DNA from: Zeugodacus cucurbitae
Lineage: Eukaryota > Arthropoda > Insecta > Diptera > Tephritidae
DNA: 64,000 nucleotides
Direction: 5' to 3'
NCBI RefSeq assembly: GCF_028554725.1
Contig: NC_071667.1
Coordinates: forward strand, 68,781,001 to 68,845,000
The translations under genes were made by a program, and so were the position numbers. Under the pieces are notes generated by a model. That model made no database searches, had not been told where the DNA came from, and was given only the letters and a program-made list of their open reading frames with translations. Within the stretch, counting starts at the first letter, position 1. Each line of letters opens with the position of its first letter. Positions 1-10,819 of this stretch are shown in pieces.

Positions 1-931
1 AATATTTGCGCAACTACTTAGCGTTATGAGTTATGCTATGTTATGCTGGCAGTCATATGTGTTGGTGCGCCATTGCGTATGAGTGATCTCTAAACACATT
101 TTTGATATTTGCGCTTTTTATTATTGATTACTTGGTTCTATTCTAAATATTTAGCTCAAATTGAGTTCAGTCAATATTTGCTTAAGTTTGGATATATTTT
201 TTAGCATTTATTTGCTACTTCTTTGTATAGCGGAGTCTATCAGCGTATTTGCTTTGATATATAGGTCAGCGTTGAGTGCAAAGCGCCTGATCAATATACT
301 ATTTTAGATCAAAAATATATATATATATATTATGTATTTAGCGATATTCTAGACTAATATTTGAATTGCAAGCAAGTTATTGGATCAATATTTATTTATT
401 TTGCTTTACTTTTTACTGTCGTTTCTACATTTTGAGCAACAAGTAGTTACAATATTGAAAGTCGAGGCTTCTTTATTTGCCAAAAATATTAGCAGTTATG
501 CAAAATTGCTATATTGTTATACATTGTGACTAGTTTTTAAGTTAAAAAAAGAACTATATGCCTTTCCTTACAAGATGTATATATTGAAAATTTAAATGGA
601 AAATGAGCAAGTAGAAACATAATATATGTATATGGCAATTTTTTAGATTTTTGATTGCTTTGGTACTGTATTTTTCTTTTCAAAATAATTAAAAATTTTC
701 TTTCTGAATTACTGATACAATGCCAATAAAAAGCGATGTCACGATGCTGTAAGCATTTGTAAAACTATTCAAAAGCTATATGTCAATTTAGCACACTTAA
801 AATATACGCGCTTAGATTGTTACTAAATTATAAATCTAAATAAATCAGAGTATTAATCAATCTCTCAAGTTGTGGCAGAGCTAAAATACAAAAAGCAATG
901 CTAGCTTGCTGCTATCTCTCAATTAATATTG
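1..931. other. AT-rich non-coding DNA
   Basis: No open frame of useful length and no RNA gene signature is visible. The sequence is AT-rich with scattered TATTTA/ATATTT words. A pure (AT)8 run lies at 315-330. I see nothing else in it. Confidence 0.7.
315..330. repeat. (AT)8 microsatellite
   Basis: Uninterrupted AT dinucleotide run inside AT-rich DNA. Confidence 0.9.
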
Positions 932-1236
932 CGGCCTTTGTTAATAATATTAATATCACGGTAGAAGTAGTCAAATTTATCAAAATAAAATCTAAATTTA
1001 CTTCAACTTGAATTTTAATTGACTTGAAAATCAATTGCAACTCAGCGACAAAGACGTACGATATACATACGTTCTTCATCTACGATTGGCTGAATTTTTT
1101 AATAAAAAAGCTACGGTAGATGTCGCTGCTAAAAAATATTAATCAGCTGATGAAATTTACCAACATCTTATGAAAAGCAAAAACCAAAATGTATAACAGC
1201 TGATCGGTTATCTAGTAGCCGGCAGTATAAAAGGCA
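932..1236 (-). mobile_element. MITE family A, copy 1 (diverged)
   Basis: Read on the minus strand it begins TGCCTTTTATACTGCCGGC, follows the copy at 36909 through the CAGCTGTTATACATTTT segment, then the copy at 8214 through GACATCTACCGT and TCTTTGTCGC-GAGTTGCA, and ends near GGCCG. It is therefore a fourth, older, inverted copy of the family with ends like TAGCCTTTTCRCRCAG. No coding capacity. Its right end creates a false TATA box (TATAAAAGG at 1226). The boundary at 932 is approximate because that end is badly eroded. Confidence 0.7.
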
Positions 1237-1425
1237 AAAAAGGGTTTATCAATAAAAATTTTAACAAAAACCAATAAAAATATTGGACAATTTATTACTC
1301 AATACTTAGAGGGGCTTTTGATACAAGCTGCTGAACACACTGCATAATAAAAACAAAAATAAAATACATGTATATATTATAAAAAAAGTATAAATAAATA
1401 CCAAAAAATATAATATATTGTTTAA

Positions 1426-2155
1426 GGGGTTATATACAGTTAGACGGCCGAAAAAAATTGAATTTTCCAGAATTTTTTCTGAGAAAACTTTTTAATTTAT
1501 TGATCCAAAAATTTATACACATATTATGGTATCTTTTAACTGTATTTTAAGGATTAGTACTAGTACAAATATTTATTTGAAAAAGAGCTACAGCTGATCT
1601 CCAGGAGCTCCTCTCAAAAAAGACGTTTTGCGGTGACCACTATATCTCGGAACTGGATCATCCGAAATTAAAAAACCAAACAGATTTCGTTAAAATAATG
1701 TTAAATGTAGTAATTAGTCGAAGGAATAAGCAAAATAAAATTTTTTGACAAAATGGCGGTTTCTCAAAAAAAAAAATCGATTTTTCACCGAAATTTCGAC
1801 CTTAAATTGTTTATAAAAAAAAAAAATTTATCGGAGAGAAAAAATCTTCGATTAATTACTAAAAAATATATTTAAGAAGGTCGTGGTGAAATTTAAGACT
1901 AATCGGTCTAGCCGTTTTCGAGTAATGTTGGTCACTGACTTTGAAAACACCATTTTGAGAAAAACGCGTTTAAAGTTTGGACCTTGTACTTCCAAGCACT
2001 CTGAAACGCTTTTTCAAATTTTTCATTTGCTTGTAACTTTGAAAATATTCACCGGAACGATATGAAATTTTCTGTGTGTATTCTTAAATATATGTACATT
2101 AAGAAAATGAAATAAAAAAAATCGATTTTTTTTAATTCTAACTGTATATAACCCC
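1426..2155. mobile_element. TTAA-flanked non-autonomous DNA transposon
   Basis: The two ends are perfect 19-bp inverted repeats, GGGGTTATATACAGTTAGA at 1426-1444 and its reverse complement at 2137-2155. Both are directly flanked by TTAA (1422-1425 and 2156-2159), giving a 730-bp element. A TTAA target duplication is the hallmark of the piggyBac superfamily, but the G-rich terminus is not the usual CCC start, so the superfamily is an inference. There is no transposase; the longest open frame inside is 60 codons and unrecognised, so the element would depend on a related autonomous copy. Perfect ends suggest fairly recent movement. Confidence 0.85.
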
Positions 2156-2233
2156 TTAATAAAATGTGGTTTAGTGTAAAAAATATAATAATAATATTTT
2201 TACCGCATTTTATAAATTTTTATTCTATTTAAA

Positions 2234-2397
2234 CTAATGTAAAATTTTCTATTTTTTCTACTTGCAGCTCCAGGTATTTATTTATCAATCTAGGATTAAA
2301 ACTATCTGGAAACAATTTATGGATGTATGGTAGATATATATGCAAATATATTTTTAAGAGAGTGTGGAATAAACTGTTTTTTTTTTTATATAAATAA
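2234..2397 (+). other. Strong 3' splice site with possible terminal exon
   Basis: A CTAAT branch motif (2234-2238) is followed by a pyrimidine-rich tract and TTGCAG ending at 2267, a textbook fly acceptor. Downstream DNA in the frame starting at 2269 stays open for 42 codons to a TAA at 2395, with AATAAA at 2368-2373. Only 6 nt after the acceptor there is CAG|GTATTT, so a 6-nt microexon or a weak recursive site is also possible. No protein similarity was recognised, so only the acceptor is well supported. Confidence 0.35.
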
Positions 2398-4472
2398 GTG
2401 ATTTTCTGTTGACTATGAGCTCCAGTTCTATTCTTGTTGTTCTAGAAGATACATCTTAGAATAAAAGATTACGTATAGGTATTCAAGATACATATACATT
2501 TATTCAGTATAAGTACATTCTTAGCATTTCGGAAAATTTTATTTAAAGAATACATACATGTAATTTCAAACACTTTGGTGTTACGAAATACTACAATATC
2601 TTGTCTACAACAACATATCCTAAGACGATGTTGTTCGTCGATATTTCAAATGCAATTTGGCTTTTAGTATTGCAAGATGACTGAGATCTGCATTGAAACC
2701 TCAACTAATACGAACAAATCTCAAAAAAAAATCATAATCCTCTTTCAATTACTTGCTTTGACAGTCGAAGTCTTAGGAGAGTTAAAAGGCACAAAGAAAT
2801 GACATTAAATGGCATTAGAGGAATTTCAAAATTCTTAAATGTGCAACACAAATGCCATATGTGGAAGACTCAGATAGACAGAAAATAAAGTTTGAAGGTG
2901 AAGAGAAAGGAAGAAAGAGAGCAAGTATTAAAAGCACAAAAGCGAGTGTTGCAACTAAAAGTAAACGCATGACAAGTTGATAATCGGTGCAAGGCATTGC
3001 GAACTGATGGCTCGGGCACACAGGCAGCGTGTTGCCGAGCGATGACAAGCTGAACGCAACAGAAATGAGCAGTGGACAACAGAAACACAACGCAAACTGG
3101 ATGCTAGAAATAAGAACGAAAATTGTGTGCCGGCAGCATAGTTGGACGAAGAGATCTCGATTGTGATTGAAAAACGCGTTTCAACGGCACACACGTTACA
3201 ACAACACAAACAAACACAGCCATTTGCTGATGTGCTATGCCGTTTTATACTATATAAAACGCAAAACTATGCTAGTTAGCCAAGTTTGTTGCACAGCAAA
3301 AACCGTTTGAATGTCAATCTAGAAATTCCAGTTAATTCAGAACACCAAGCAACAACAGCAATAACTTAGAATGGTCAGCTTAGTGCAAAAATAACAGAAT
3401 AGCATGCTGCATATGTCGACATATGTTGCATGCCACAACGCATTTGCCGCGCACAACAGGAAGAAGCGTGCACCGCATTTGCAGTTAGCAATGGTGGCAG
3501 GAGCAACCTGGACGGCATTAACTATAGCGCACACAACAGCTTAAGACGATTGCGCAAACGCAATTGCCCCGTTTGATGCGCGCTATTCAGGCCAAGTCCA
3601 AAATCAACGCAGCGGCGGCGACGCGGCGAACAAGTTTCGCGTTGACGACAAGCGTACAAAGTTGCCACAAACACGCTGATCATAGTGGTTAGTGGCGGCA
3701 AGTGTGATCGATGCGCTTCGAAGCGGCTAGAGCCTAAAGCAGTTGGAATAAGCGCTCAAATACAACAACAAGAATGCACAAAAAATCATATAAGTGCAAC
3801 TTGTTTGCAAAAAATATATATTTTAATATATTTCTAAATCCCATGAACGCACTGCAACGCGCATGCGCAACATCTAAGCCGCCAGCTTAGTTGTATCCCG
3901 CTGACCGCGCCTTCAAGCGCACAGGCAGCAGCACTAGAACATAATCACATTTTATTTATTTCCTACTTCTTTAATCTTGCATTTGCATAAGCGCTGTGTG
4001 ACTGCTGCGTCGCCTGCCAACGCTTAGCCTTAGATTATAGCGGTGCTTTCGGACAACATGTTCATGACCACGTATAGGCATCACCAGCAGTCACCGAGAG
4101 TGGTAATAAAGACTGTTGTCCAAAAATAAAGGAAATAAAAACAAATTTGCTTAAGTGCCGCTACTGTACGCTGCCCCGAGTGAACAAGTGTGCAACAATG
4201 GCTTAATTTTATTTGTTTTCCGTATTTGTCCTTACAGATATATGTGCGCCGCGTGGTCGGTAGCATCGTATGTATGTTGTTGTACTTCTAATTTTTAGGT
4301 GCAACGCAATTTCCCCGCTTTTATTGACAATAAATAAAATTTTCATACTAAGGTTGTAAGGGAGCAAGTTCGAAAGCTCAATTCGGTGAGACATTTTACT
4401 TGAGTTTAGGCATAAAAATGTGACATAAATGGTCAATAAATTTTTCACTGAACGGGTTTTAATTTTTGACTA
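2398..4472. other. Non-coding DNA, CA-rich and less AT-rich
   Basis: From about 2800 to 4300 the GC content rises and ACAACA, GCAAC and GCGGCG words are common. A TATA-like TATATAAAAC occurs near 3250 but has no convincing initiator downstream. Short minus-strand open frames (up to 91 codons at 2815-3090) are leucine/cysteine-rich translations of the CA-rich DNA, not credible proteins. Confidence 0.6.
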
Positions 4473-4910
4473 TTTATCGATAAATAAAATTATCGATTAT
4501 TTATAAAAAAAATTACAGAAATGATCATTTCAGTTCATATTGAAGAATTTTAGTTTTTTATTTTATCGATAAATAAAATTATCGATTATTTTAAATCGAT
4601 TTTTCGATAACATTTCATTATATTGCATATTGTTATCAGCAGCTTTAATTTTTAATTTCAAATAATTTAACCATTTCCTTAGTAATTAGTTATATTTTAT
4701 TTAGATTTATTGTCGATAACTTAATGCAGCCGATAACCTCAAATTACTTCTGAATTGATTTTTTGCATTATTTGATCGTTAACTCTATAAAAATTACTAA
4801 TTGTGGAATTAAATATATCAGCAATTTTTTTTAGAGAACTATTATCGATTATAATTTTCAACGATAAATTTTAATCGACTTTTCCGATAACTTTTTTTTA
4901 TCGATTTCCG
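4473..4910. repeat. ATCGAT-rich cluster 1 with 30-bp duplication
   Basis: An exact 30-bp block at 4473-4502 is repeated at 4562-4591; each copy holds a TATCGATA palindrome and a second ATCGAT. Further CGATAA, TTATCG and CCGATA words continue to about 4910. TATCGATA is the known Drosophila DREF element (DRE), and CGATA clusters are the target of the boundary factor BEAF-32; that either acts here is inference. Confidence 0.65.
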
Positions 4911-5989
4911 ATATTTTGGCACAAAATATTAAAATTTAATTTAAAATATTTTAAACAATAGATATACGATTTTTTTAATATTTTAGCACTTAATAATTTT
5001 GAAATTGAGGTCTCTTAAAAGATCTGTATAAGATTTGCATAATTTGAAAGCAATAAACAGACAGTAAAGACAACATATTTACTAGCGAACAACACAAACA
5101 AAGTTATCAACAGCATACAAACCGTGCGAAAAATGAATAATTCCACATGCATGACTCAATTTCCAGCCACATAAGAGTAAATAAAGGAAATGAATTCAAT
5201 TCAAGCTATCTCTGGATGCTGATTTTCTGTGTCACTAACCTGAGACGCGGCTCCGCTATTTCACAGCGCAAATATATGCGCATACATAATTAACTAAAAC
5301 CGATTTCCAAACATTTTCATTAATGAATAATTTCTTAAACAACAACAACAACAAACACAACAGCGCAACAAAAAATACTATATTCTTTGTTCCGCTGTAA
5401 GCTAAACACGAGAGAATCACAAGCGGGTCGGGTCGTTCGAAGTAAATTTATGTATTTGGATTTCACGCACTACAACAAAGTAGCCATAACTGATTTTACA
5501 TATGTATGTATACATATATATAAGAATAGAAACATATGTGTCAACTTGAGATGAAAGCAAGCAATATGTAAGAGAATTAGAGACAGTCTGTGCAAAGCAG
5601 CACACAAAGCGCCCGAGACAAGAGACCAGAGCATTATGTAGGAAAAAGGCGCACGGTTAGTAGGTCAAGTTTTCAAAAGCTGCCAGCAGTTAAGGTATTG
5701 CAGGCATTCGTGAATCAGTATTGGCACGTTGGCAGAAATGAGCAACAGCGTGAGTCGCACATATTGGCCGGCGTGTTAAACACGCTAGTGCAGCGCAGTG
5801 GAGCATTGATCAGTGGCGACTTTTGAGTGTGAAAAAAAATTGGTGGCAGGAGAATTTATTGTTTATTAGAGTGTAAATTGAGTGAAGTGGATGTTGTTGG
5901 GAAATTGGTTGGAGAAAAAGATGTAATTATTAGGAGAATTATTGTGGAGTTAAATGTTTATTAATGAGAATAGTTTAAAAAATTTTGGA
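4911..5989. other. Non-coding DNA
   Basis: AT-rich to 5340, then CAA-rich and mixed. An unrecognised 78-codon plus-strand open frame at 5590-5826 has no family features. Nothing else supportable. Confidence 0.6.
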
Positions 5990-6750
5990 AAAGGCTTAAG
6001 ATCCAGCATAGATAATAAATATTTTAATGAAATAAATATTTGAATTAACAAAAATTAAAAAAATAATATATTAAATTATATAAGTAAAAGAAAATTTAAT
6101 GTAATATTAAATTAAATAAAAAATAAAAAATAATAAAAGAAAATAATAATTAATAATGAAAAAATATAAAAAAACAATAAAAATAATAATTAATACCATA
6201 AATATATAAAATTATATTTTAAAATAAAAAAATTAAAAAAATCAAAAATATTTAATAAAATCAAAAATAATTAAAATAAATATAATTTTTTAATTTCAAA
6301 TATATAAAAAACAAAAGGAAAAAACAATAAATAAAATACCTAAAATTAGAAAATTTTAGCAAAAATATATGGAAAATATGGAAATAAGGAAAGTAATATA
6401 AAAAAAAATTATTTAATAAAAAATTAAAATGAGAAACAAAAAAAATTATTAATCTTAAATTTATTTACAAAAAAAAAAATTTTAAATAAATTATAAAAAA
6501 AGAACAGAAAATATTCACTAACTTTAAAATTTAAATTAACATAAAAAATATTAAAAATTAAAATCTATATCAATAAAAACACTTAAAAAAAGCAAACAAA
6601 TACATAAAAAAAAAAAAAAAATAAATAATAAAAAACCAATTATGACCAGTTTTATAGCAAAACAGATATTAAAAGGACATAAAAAATAATTAAAACAGTA
6701 GAATATATAAAATATAATAAAACATCGAAAGTAGCAAATCACTTATGTTT
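5990..6750. repeat. Strongly A-rich, strand-skewed tract
   Basis: About 760 bp made almost only of A and T on the plus strand, with A far exceeding T (AAAAATAAT-like words), very little G and little C. Such skewed low-complexity DNA may behave as a matrix-attachment-like or nucleosome-poor tract; that role is inferred, the composition is seen. Confidence 0.7.
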
Positions 6751-8213
6751 CCATTAAAAATTATTTATTTTACTTATACTTATTTTACTTTATAAGTTGA
6801 AAGAGTAATATTATATCAATATACCATTTTTATAGAAAATTTTATGACCAAAAAGACTCAAAAAAAAAATAAAAAAAAGCATTAAAACTTAAACCATCAA
6901 ATTGCTGCAGAAGCGCAAGTTTACTGCCCAACACAAAAAATTTAAAAAAATAAAAAATTACAGCACAAGAACTTTTCGATTTCATGCCAAGGCGGCCGTC
7001 TGGAGGCATGTTCTGCAGCTTGTCCAGTTTTTGTTGTAACTTGTTATTGGTGTTTTTTCTTTGTTTTTTGCCAACCCTACGAATCACAAGTTGTTAACTG
7101 CCTCTAATGGCAACGCAATTATACCGAATGTCGCGCCGATTGTAGTCACAATACCTCATTACCGAATGTTGGCGAATCACGTTTTTTACGAGCGGCCATT
7201 AAAAATGCAATCGCATTTACAACACCAGCAACACAAACTAACAGACTCAAAATACAAAACAATCAACAACTAGAAAAAACGAGCAGCATTTCCGTACGGC
7301 ACCAGACAACCATAAAAATTAAATTGAATGCCAATGCCAATGCCAAAAAGGTGACTGTGACTGTGGCGACAAAGCGCGCTGGGGTGAACAAAATACGCGC
7401 AACAACAAAAACAACAACAAAGCTGTGAAATCTATTGCAAAGTTAAAATCACAGAGAATGCAACCAACTAACAAAAACAACAACAGTATCACCGTTCAAC
7501 CACCGCCTCGGAAGTTTAATCCACGGGGTTGTGGCACCGAAAACAAGAGGGAGCAGTCAAAATAGAAGTCATTAAATTCATTGACTTTCATTGATTTGCG
7601 GCACAGCGCAGCGAGCGCGGCAGTGGACAGACGAACACACAGACAGACGGACGGACAGACGAAGTGGTAGGCAGCAGACAGCGAACGAATGAAAATGAAT
7701 AAATATTCGTATTAAATACCACAAGCTGTGTGCCGAGCACGTTCAGTCGCCATCTAATTCGCTTTCAAATTTACAACAGCAAAGCCATGTTGCAGCAATG
7801 TTGTACATTCTCTGTATATATGTATGTATGTATGTGTTTTTGCGTGTTTTTTTGTTGCCCTCAGTTTATTAGGTAAAACGTCGTCTAACCAAGTGTATTC
7901 GCTTTATGTCGGCTAAGGCACTCGCATTCGCATTAAATGGCCGGCAGTCGGTTTGGTAGTGGCCATTAAACTTGGGACAGCTCAAGTAACCGGCTAAAAT
8001 TTTGCTTAATTAGTGAGTGTTATAAAATGGGCCGAGTTGCAAATTTTCTTTAGAATAAAAATTTCAATATACTTCATTTACCATGAAATCGTTAACGTTT
8101 CATGAACAAAATTAATTTTGGATATAATATATATTGCGTACCGCGGAAGACCCTACTTAGTAGCCTGAACTAATAGTATTTTTCGATAATAAACATTACG
8201 CTCCATAAACTTA
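6751..8213. other. Non-coding DNA with short simple repeats
   Basis: Holds an imperfect (GACA/GACG) run near 7626-7662, a short (TATG) run near 7822-7838, and CAACAA stretches. A pyrimidine-rich CCCTCAG near 7864 followed by TTATTAG|GTAAAA at 7872 is a weak splice-like signal only. No gene seen. Confidence 0.6.
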
Positions 8214-8571
8214 TGGCCTTCTCACACAGCCAAATTAATTGATCAATTAAAATTTAGATTGAGAAACCAGTTTTTGTCATTCACATATATTTTAGTTTTT
8301 GCTTTTTATAAGAAGTTGTTATGTTTTATAGCTGATTGCAATTTTCGACATCTACCGTCGTGTAGCGTGAACAACAACTCGCAGAGAAAGAACTTGAATA
8401 TAATTACAAATACGGTCTTTGTCGCAGAGTTGCATTTCATTTTCAAATCGATTAAAATTCAATTAAAAATGAATGTCGATTTTTATTTTGTGTGGTAAAT
8501 CGATCTTGATCAGCGTTTTAATCGAGCACAGACCTGTTAATTGATCAATTAGCTACTGTGTGAAAAGGCTA
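8214..8571 (+). mobile_element. MITE family A, copy 2 (longest)
   Basis: The ends are TGGCCTTCTCACACAG and CTGTGTGAAAAGGCTA, inverted repeats flanked by TTA on both sides (8211-8213 and 8572-8574). A 3-bp TTA/TAA target is typical of PIF/Harbinger elements, so that assignment is reasonable but not proven. Internal landmarks shared with the other copies are GAGAAACCAGTTTTTGTCAT, GACATCTACCGT, GGTAAATCGATCT and TTGATCAATTAG. A 79-codon open frame inside is a chance product of the repeat. Confidence 0.8.
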
Positions 8572-8701
8572 TTAGCGTTTAACGATGATTTTAAGATTAA
8601 TTATTATGTTAATTAAGACCAACAGATCCCTTACCTTTATTTGGGATTATTCACCGAGTCTTTAAAGGACCAAAATCGACATATATGTACATTCTATAAG
8701 T

Positions 8702-8739
8702 GCTTACCTGTAAATAAAGGAAGAAATAAAAAAAATTAG
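8702..8739 (-). other. Candidate recursive splice site (minus)
   Basis: On the minus strand: CTAAT branch motif (8739-8735), a nearly pure pyrimidine tract, then TTTACAG|GTAAGC with the AG|GT junction at 8708|8707. A complete acceptor is thus fused to a consensus donor with no exon between, as at known fly ratchet points. It implies a long intron of a minus-strand gene. Only RNA lariat or nascent RNA data could confirm it. Confidence 0.5.
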
Positions 8740-8785
8740 TCCAAATTTCCATATTTTTTTAAATTGATAGTAGTAATTTAATAAA

Positions 8786-8792
<7 letters not shown>

Positions 8793-8816
<24 letters not shown>
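8793..8816. repeat. (TA)12 microsatellite
   Basis: Pure TA run of 24 bp, about 80 bp from the minus-strand splice-like site. Confidence 0.95.
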
Positions 8817-9586
8817 AATAGAGCACATTGCTTGTCAAGCGGATTTGACAAAAACATTCCCCGGGTCGCAAGCACGTTTTTTTTGTTATAAACTGGAGTA
8901 AATCGAGAATATATTTAATTGATAGAAGCATTTCTAAGGCAATCTTGGTTCTCTCAACATTTTTGAGTATAGTAGACTAAATCCTCGCTGTAGTTCAGAA
9001 CATAATTTTATATTCCAAAAACATCCTGAAAGATGGAAATACACACATTATATACCAGACTGCTAAATTTTATATGCAATTATTTGAATTCTAAATTCTA
9101 AATTTTAACTAAGCTAAGCAATTACGCTTTCAATACTATGCTTGGGATACCTTAGGTAGAATATCATAGAAGCTCGTAATTGTTGCCTTCATGAGAACTT
9201 GTTCAATAAGCACTTCGACAGCATATATTTAATTGGGCATAACTCTCCTTTTCAATTACTGAGTTTAAATGTTTCTAACCCTTTCGGCAATTACGAAACC
9301 AAATATGGCGCTAACGGATTGGATCAGAGTATATTATTTTTATCATGGGTCTGGAGTCATTTCCTATTATCTCCGTTCTCGAAAGGACTGGTTATGGATA
9401 TTAGTATATTTAGAAATCTTGGCGCCACTTCAATATGTCATCCCGTCCCATAATTGAGTGCTCTCTCGATGAAATTTAAAATTAATGACATTAAATTTCT
9501 TTGTATTTGAATTTTAGTTAAGCGTTAAAAAATCAGTACCAATCCTTAATGGTAATTCCAAAAAGTAGAGCAAGTTTCCCGTGTGT
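8817..9586. other. Non-coding DNA
   Basis: Contains a somewhat less AT-rich block at 9199-9457 with two overlapping 62-84 codon open frames that I do not recognise and which lack any motif. It may be an eroded repeat, but I could not assign it. Confidence 0.55.
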
Positions 9587-9607
9587 TTTTTTTTTTTTTT
9601 TTTTTTT
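9587..9607. repeat. T21 homopolymer
   Basis: Twenty-one consecutive T residues. On the minus strand it could be the A-tail of a retroposed copy, but no target duplication was recognised. Confidence 0.9.
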
Positions 9608-10390
9608 GACCAACTACTTGATATTTATTATTCTGTGACTATAAATATTTCTTTTAATTCGGGTTTCTTGCATTATATATATGAGTTAAAATGATGGCAA
9701 AACAGATCAGGGGTGCATGTTTTTACTAACAAAACAATTGGAACGAAGTCAATATCAATCCTTCAGGCAAATATATTATATATATTCAGAGAGAGTCCAC
9801 TTTCTCCCACTGAATAAAAAATTAACGTGTAATATATTGTGCAAATCTTCCACAATCCCAGATACACACACACATGCGCATGTAAATAAAATAGGACAAA
9901 AATTTTACTAGAAAAGAATTCGCTTTCACTCAAACAATAAGCCAAAAACAAGATTCCAAAAAAATAATAATGCAAAAAAAAAACAAAAATTCAATTGATA
10001 CGAAAATAATTTCACTCATCTGCAACAATGGCGAATAGGCAATGATTGCCTTGCCTGCGAGGTTGCTGCCGCCACTGAGGCTATTTCTTAAAGCCATTGG
10101 CCACGGAATTGCTGCCGCCCGCAATTGCTGTTTGACACTTGGGGTCAACGTGGCGCGAAATGCATATACAAACATGTTTAAAATAACTCACAAACACATA
10201 CTTAATGGACATGCATGGCAGCAGTTAAGTTGTAGCACTAACCATAACCGTGTGTTGCATGCAACACATTACAAAAATCGCTGCAATTTCGCCGCATTCG
10301 TGTGTTTTTGCACCGCACATCATAAATGCCAATGAATTATTGGCAAACAACACAAATACTTGCAACAACAATAAAAACAAATAATTTTTA
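9608..10390. other. Non-coding DNA with an 18-bp palindrome
   Basis: Mostly AT-rich, with a CA/GCAAC-rich end. 10251-10268 is a perfect 18-bp palindrome, TGTGTTGCATGCAACACA. No gene seen. Confidence 0.6.
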
Positions 10391-10819
10391 CTGTTGTTTG
10401 CTGTACAGAGCGCCAGCGCCAAGGCTAAGAGGCCGGCCAGCCTGGCAATGTGGCAATGCCTGAATAGCGGTATGCAGGTTTATGTGTGCAGCTGCAACAT
10501 CAATAGCCGCCAGCAGAAGGAGTATAGTAGTGGCGACGACGACAAGCGACATTGCGCGGCGTGCCAGAACCAACCGCCACCCAGACCAGGTCCAGCCTTT
10601 GAACAATGGCTTTTCGCTGCTTTCTTGACTTCGATGACTTTGTTGGTTTTTGTTGTTGCTATTGGTTTTAATGTTGTTGTAATGTGTTTTATATTATTTT
10701 TGTTGTTGTTTGCAATAGAGCCTGTGGTGTTTGTGCGCTTTGACGCCGCTAGCTGTCTAAGAGCGCATCCACCCACTTCGTTCACTGAGCCGCTAAGCCA
10801 AGCTCAAACACCAGCTTAG
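10391..10819 (+). other. GC-rich block with acceptor-like start and 141-codon open frame
   Basis: A pyrimidine-rich TTGCTGTACAG ends at 10408 and opens into GC-rich DNA with a frame open from 10394 to 10819. The first 70 residues are compositionally mixed; residues 70-110 are a valine/leucine/phenylalanine run encoded by GTT repeats, resembling a membrane segment but probably produced by the repeat. No donor of consensus quality follows (best is GCAG|GTTTAT). I do not recognise a family, and a coding role is unlikely but not excluded. Confidence 0.15.

Noticed and set aside
1226..1234. TATAAAAGG TATA box
   Set aside because: It coincides with the eroded terminus of a MITE copy (932-1236), and no initiator follows at the right distance.
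3246..3260. TATATAAAAC as a promoter TATA box
   Set aside because: No initiator or downstream element found at proper spacing, and no exon downstream.
5590..5826. 78-codon plus frame of balanced composition
   Set aside because: No recognisable motif, no splice or promoter context; length is compatible with chance.
8259..8498. 79-codon frame
   Set aside because: Lies wholly inside a MITE and is not kept in the other copies.
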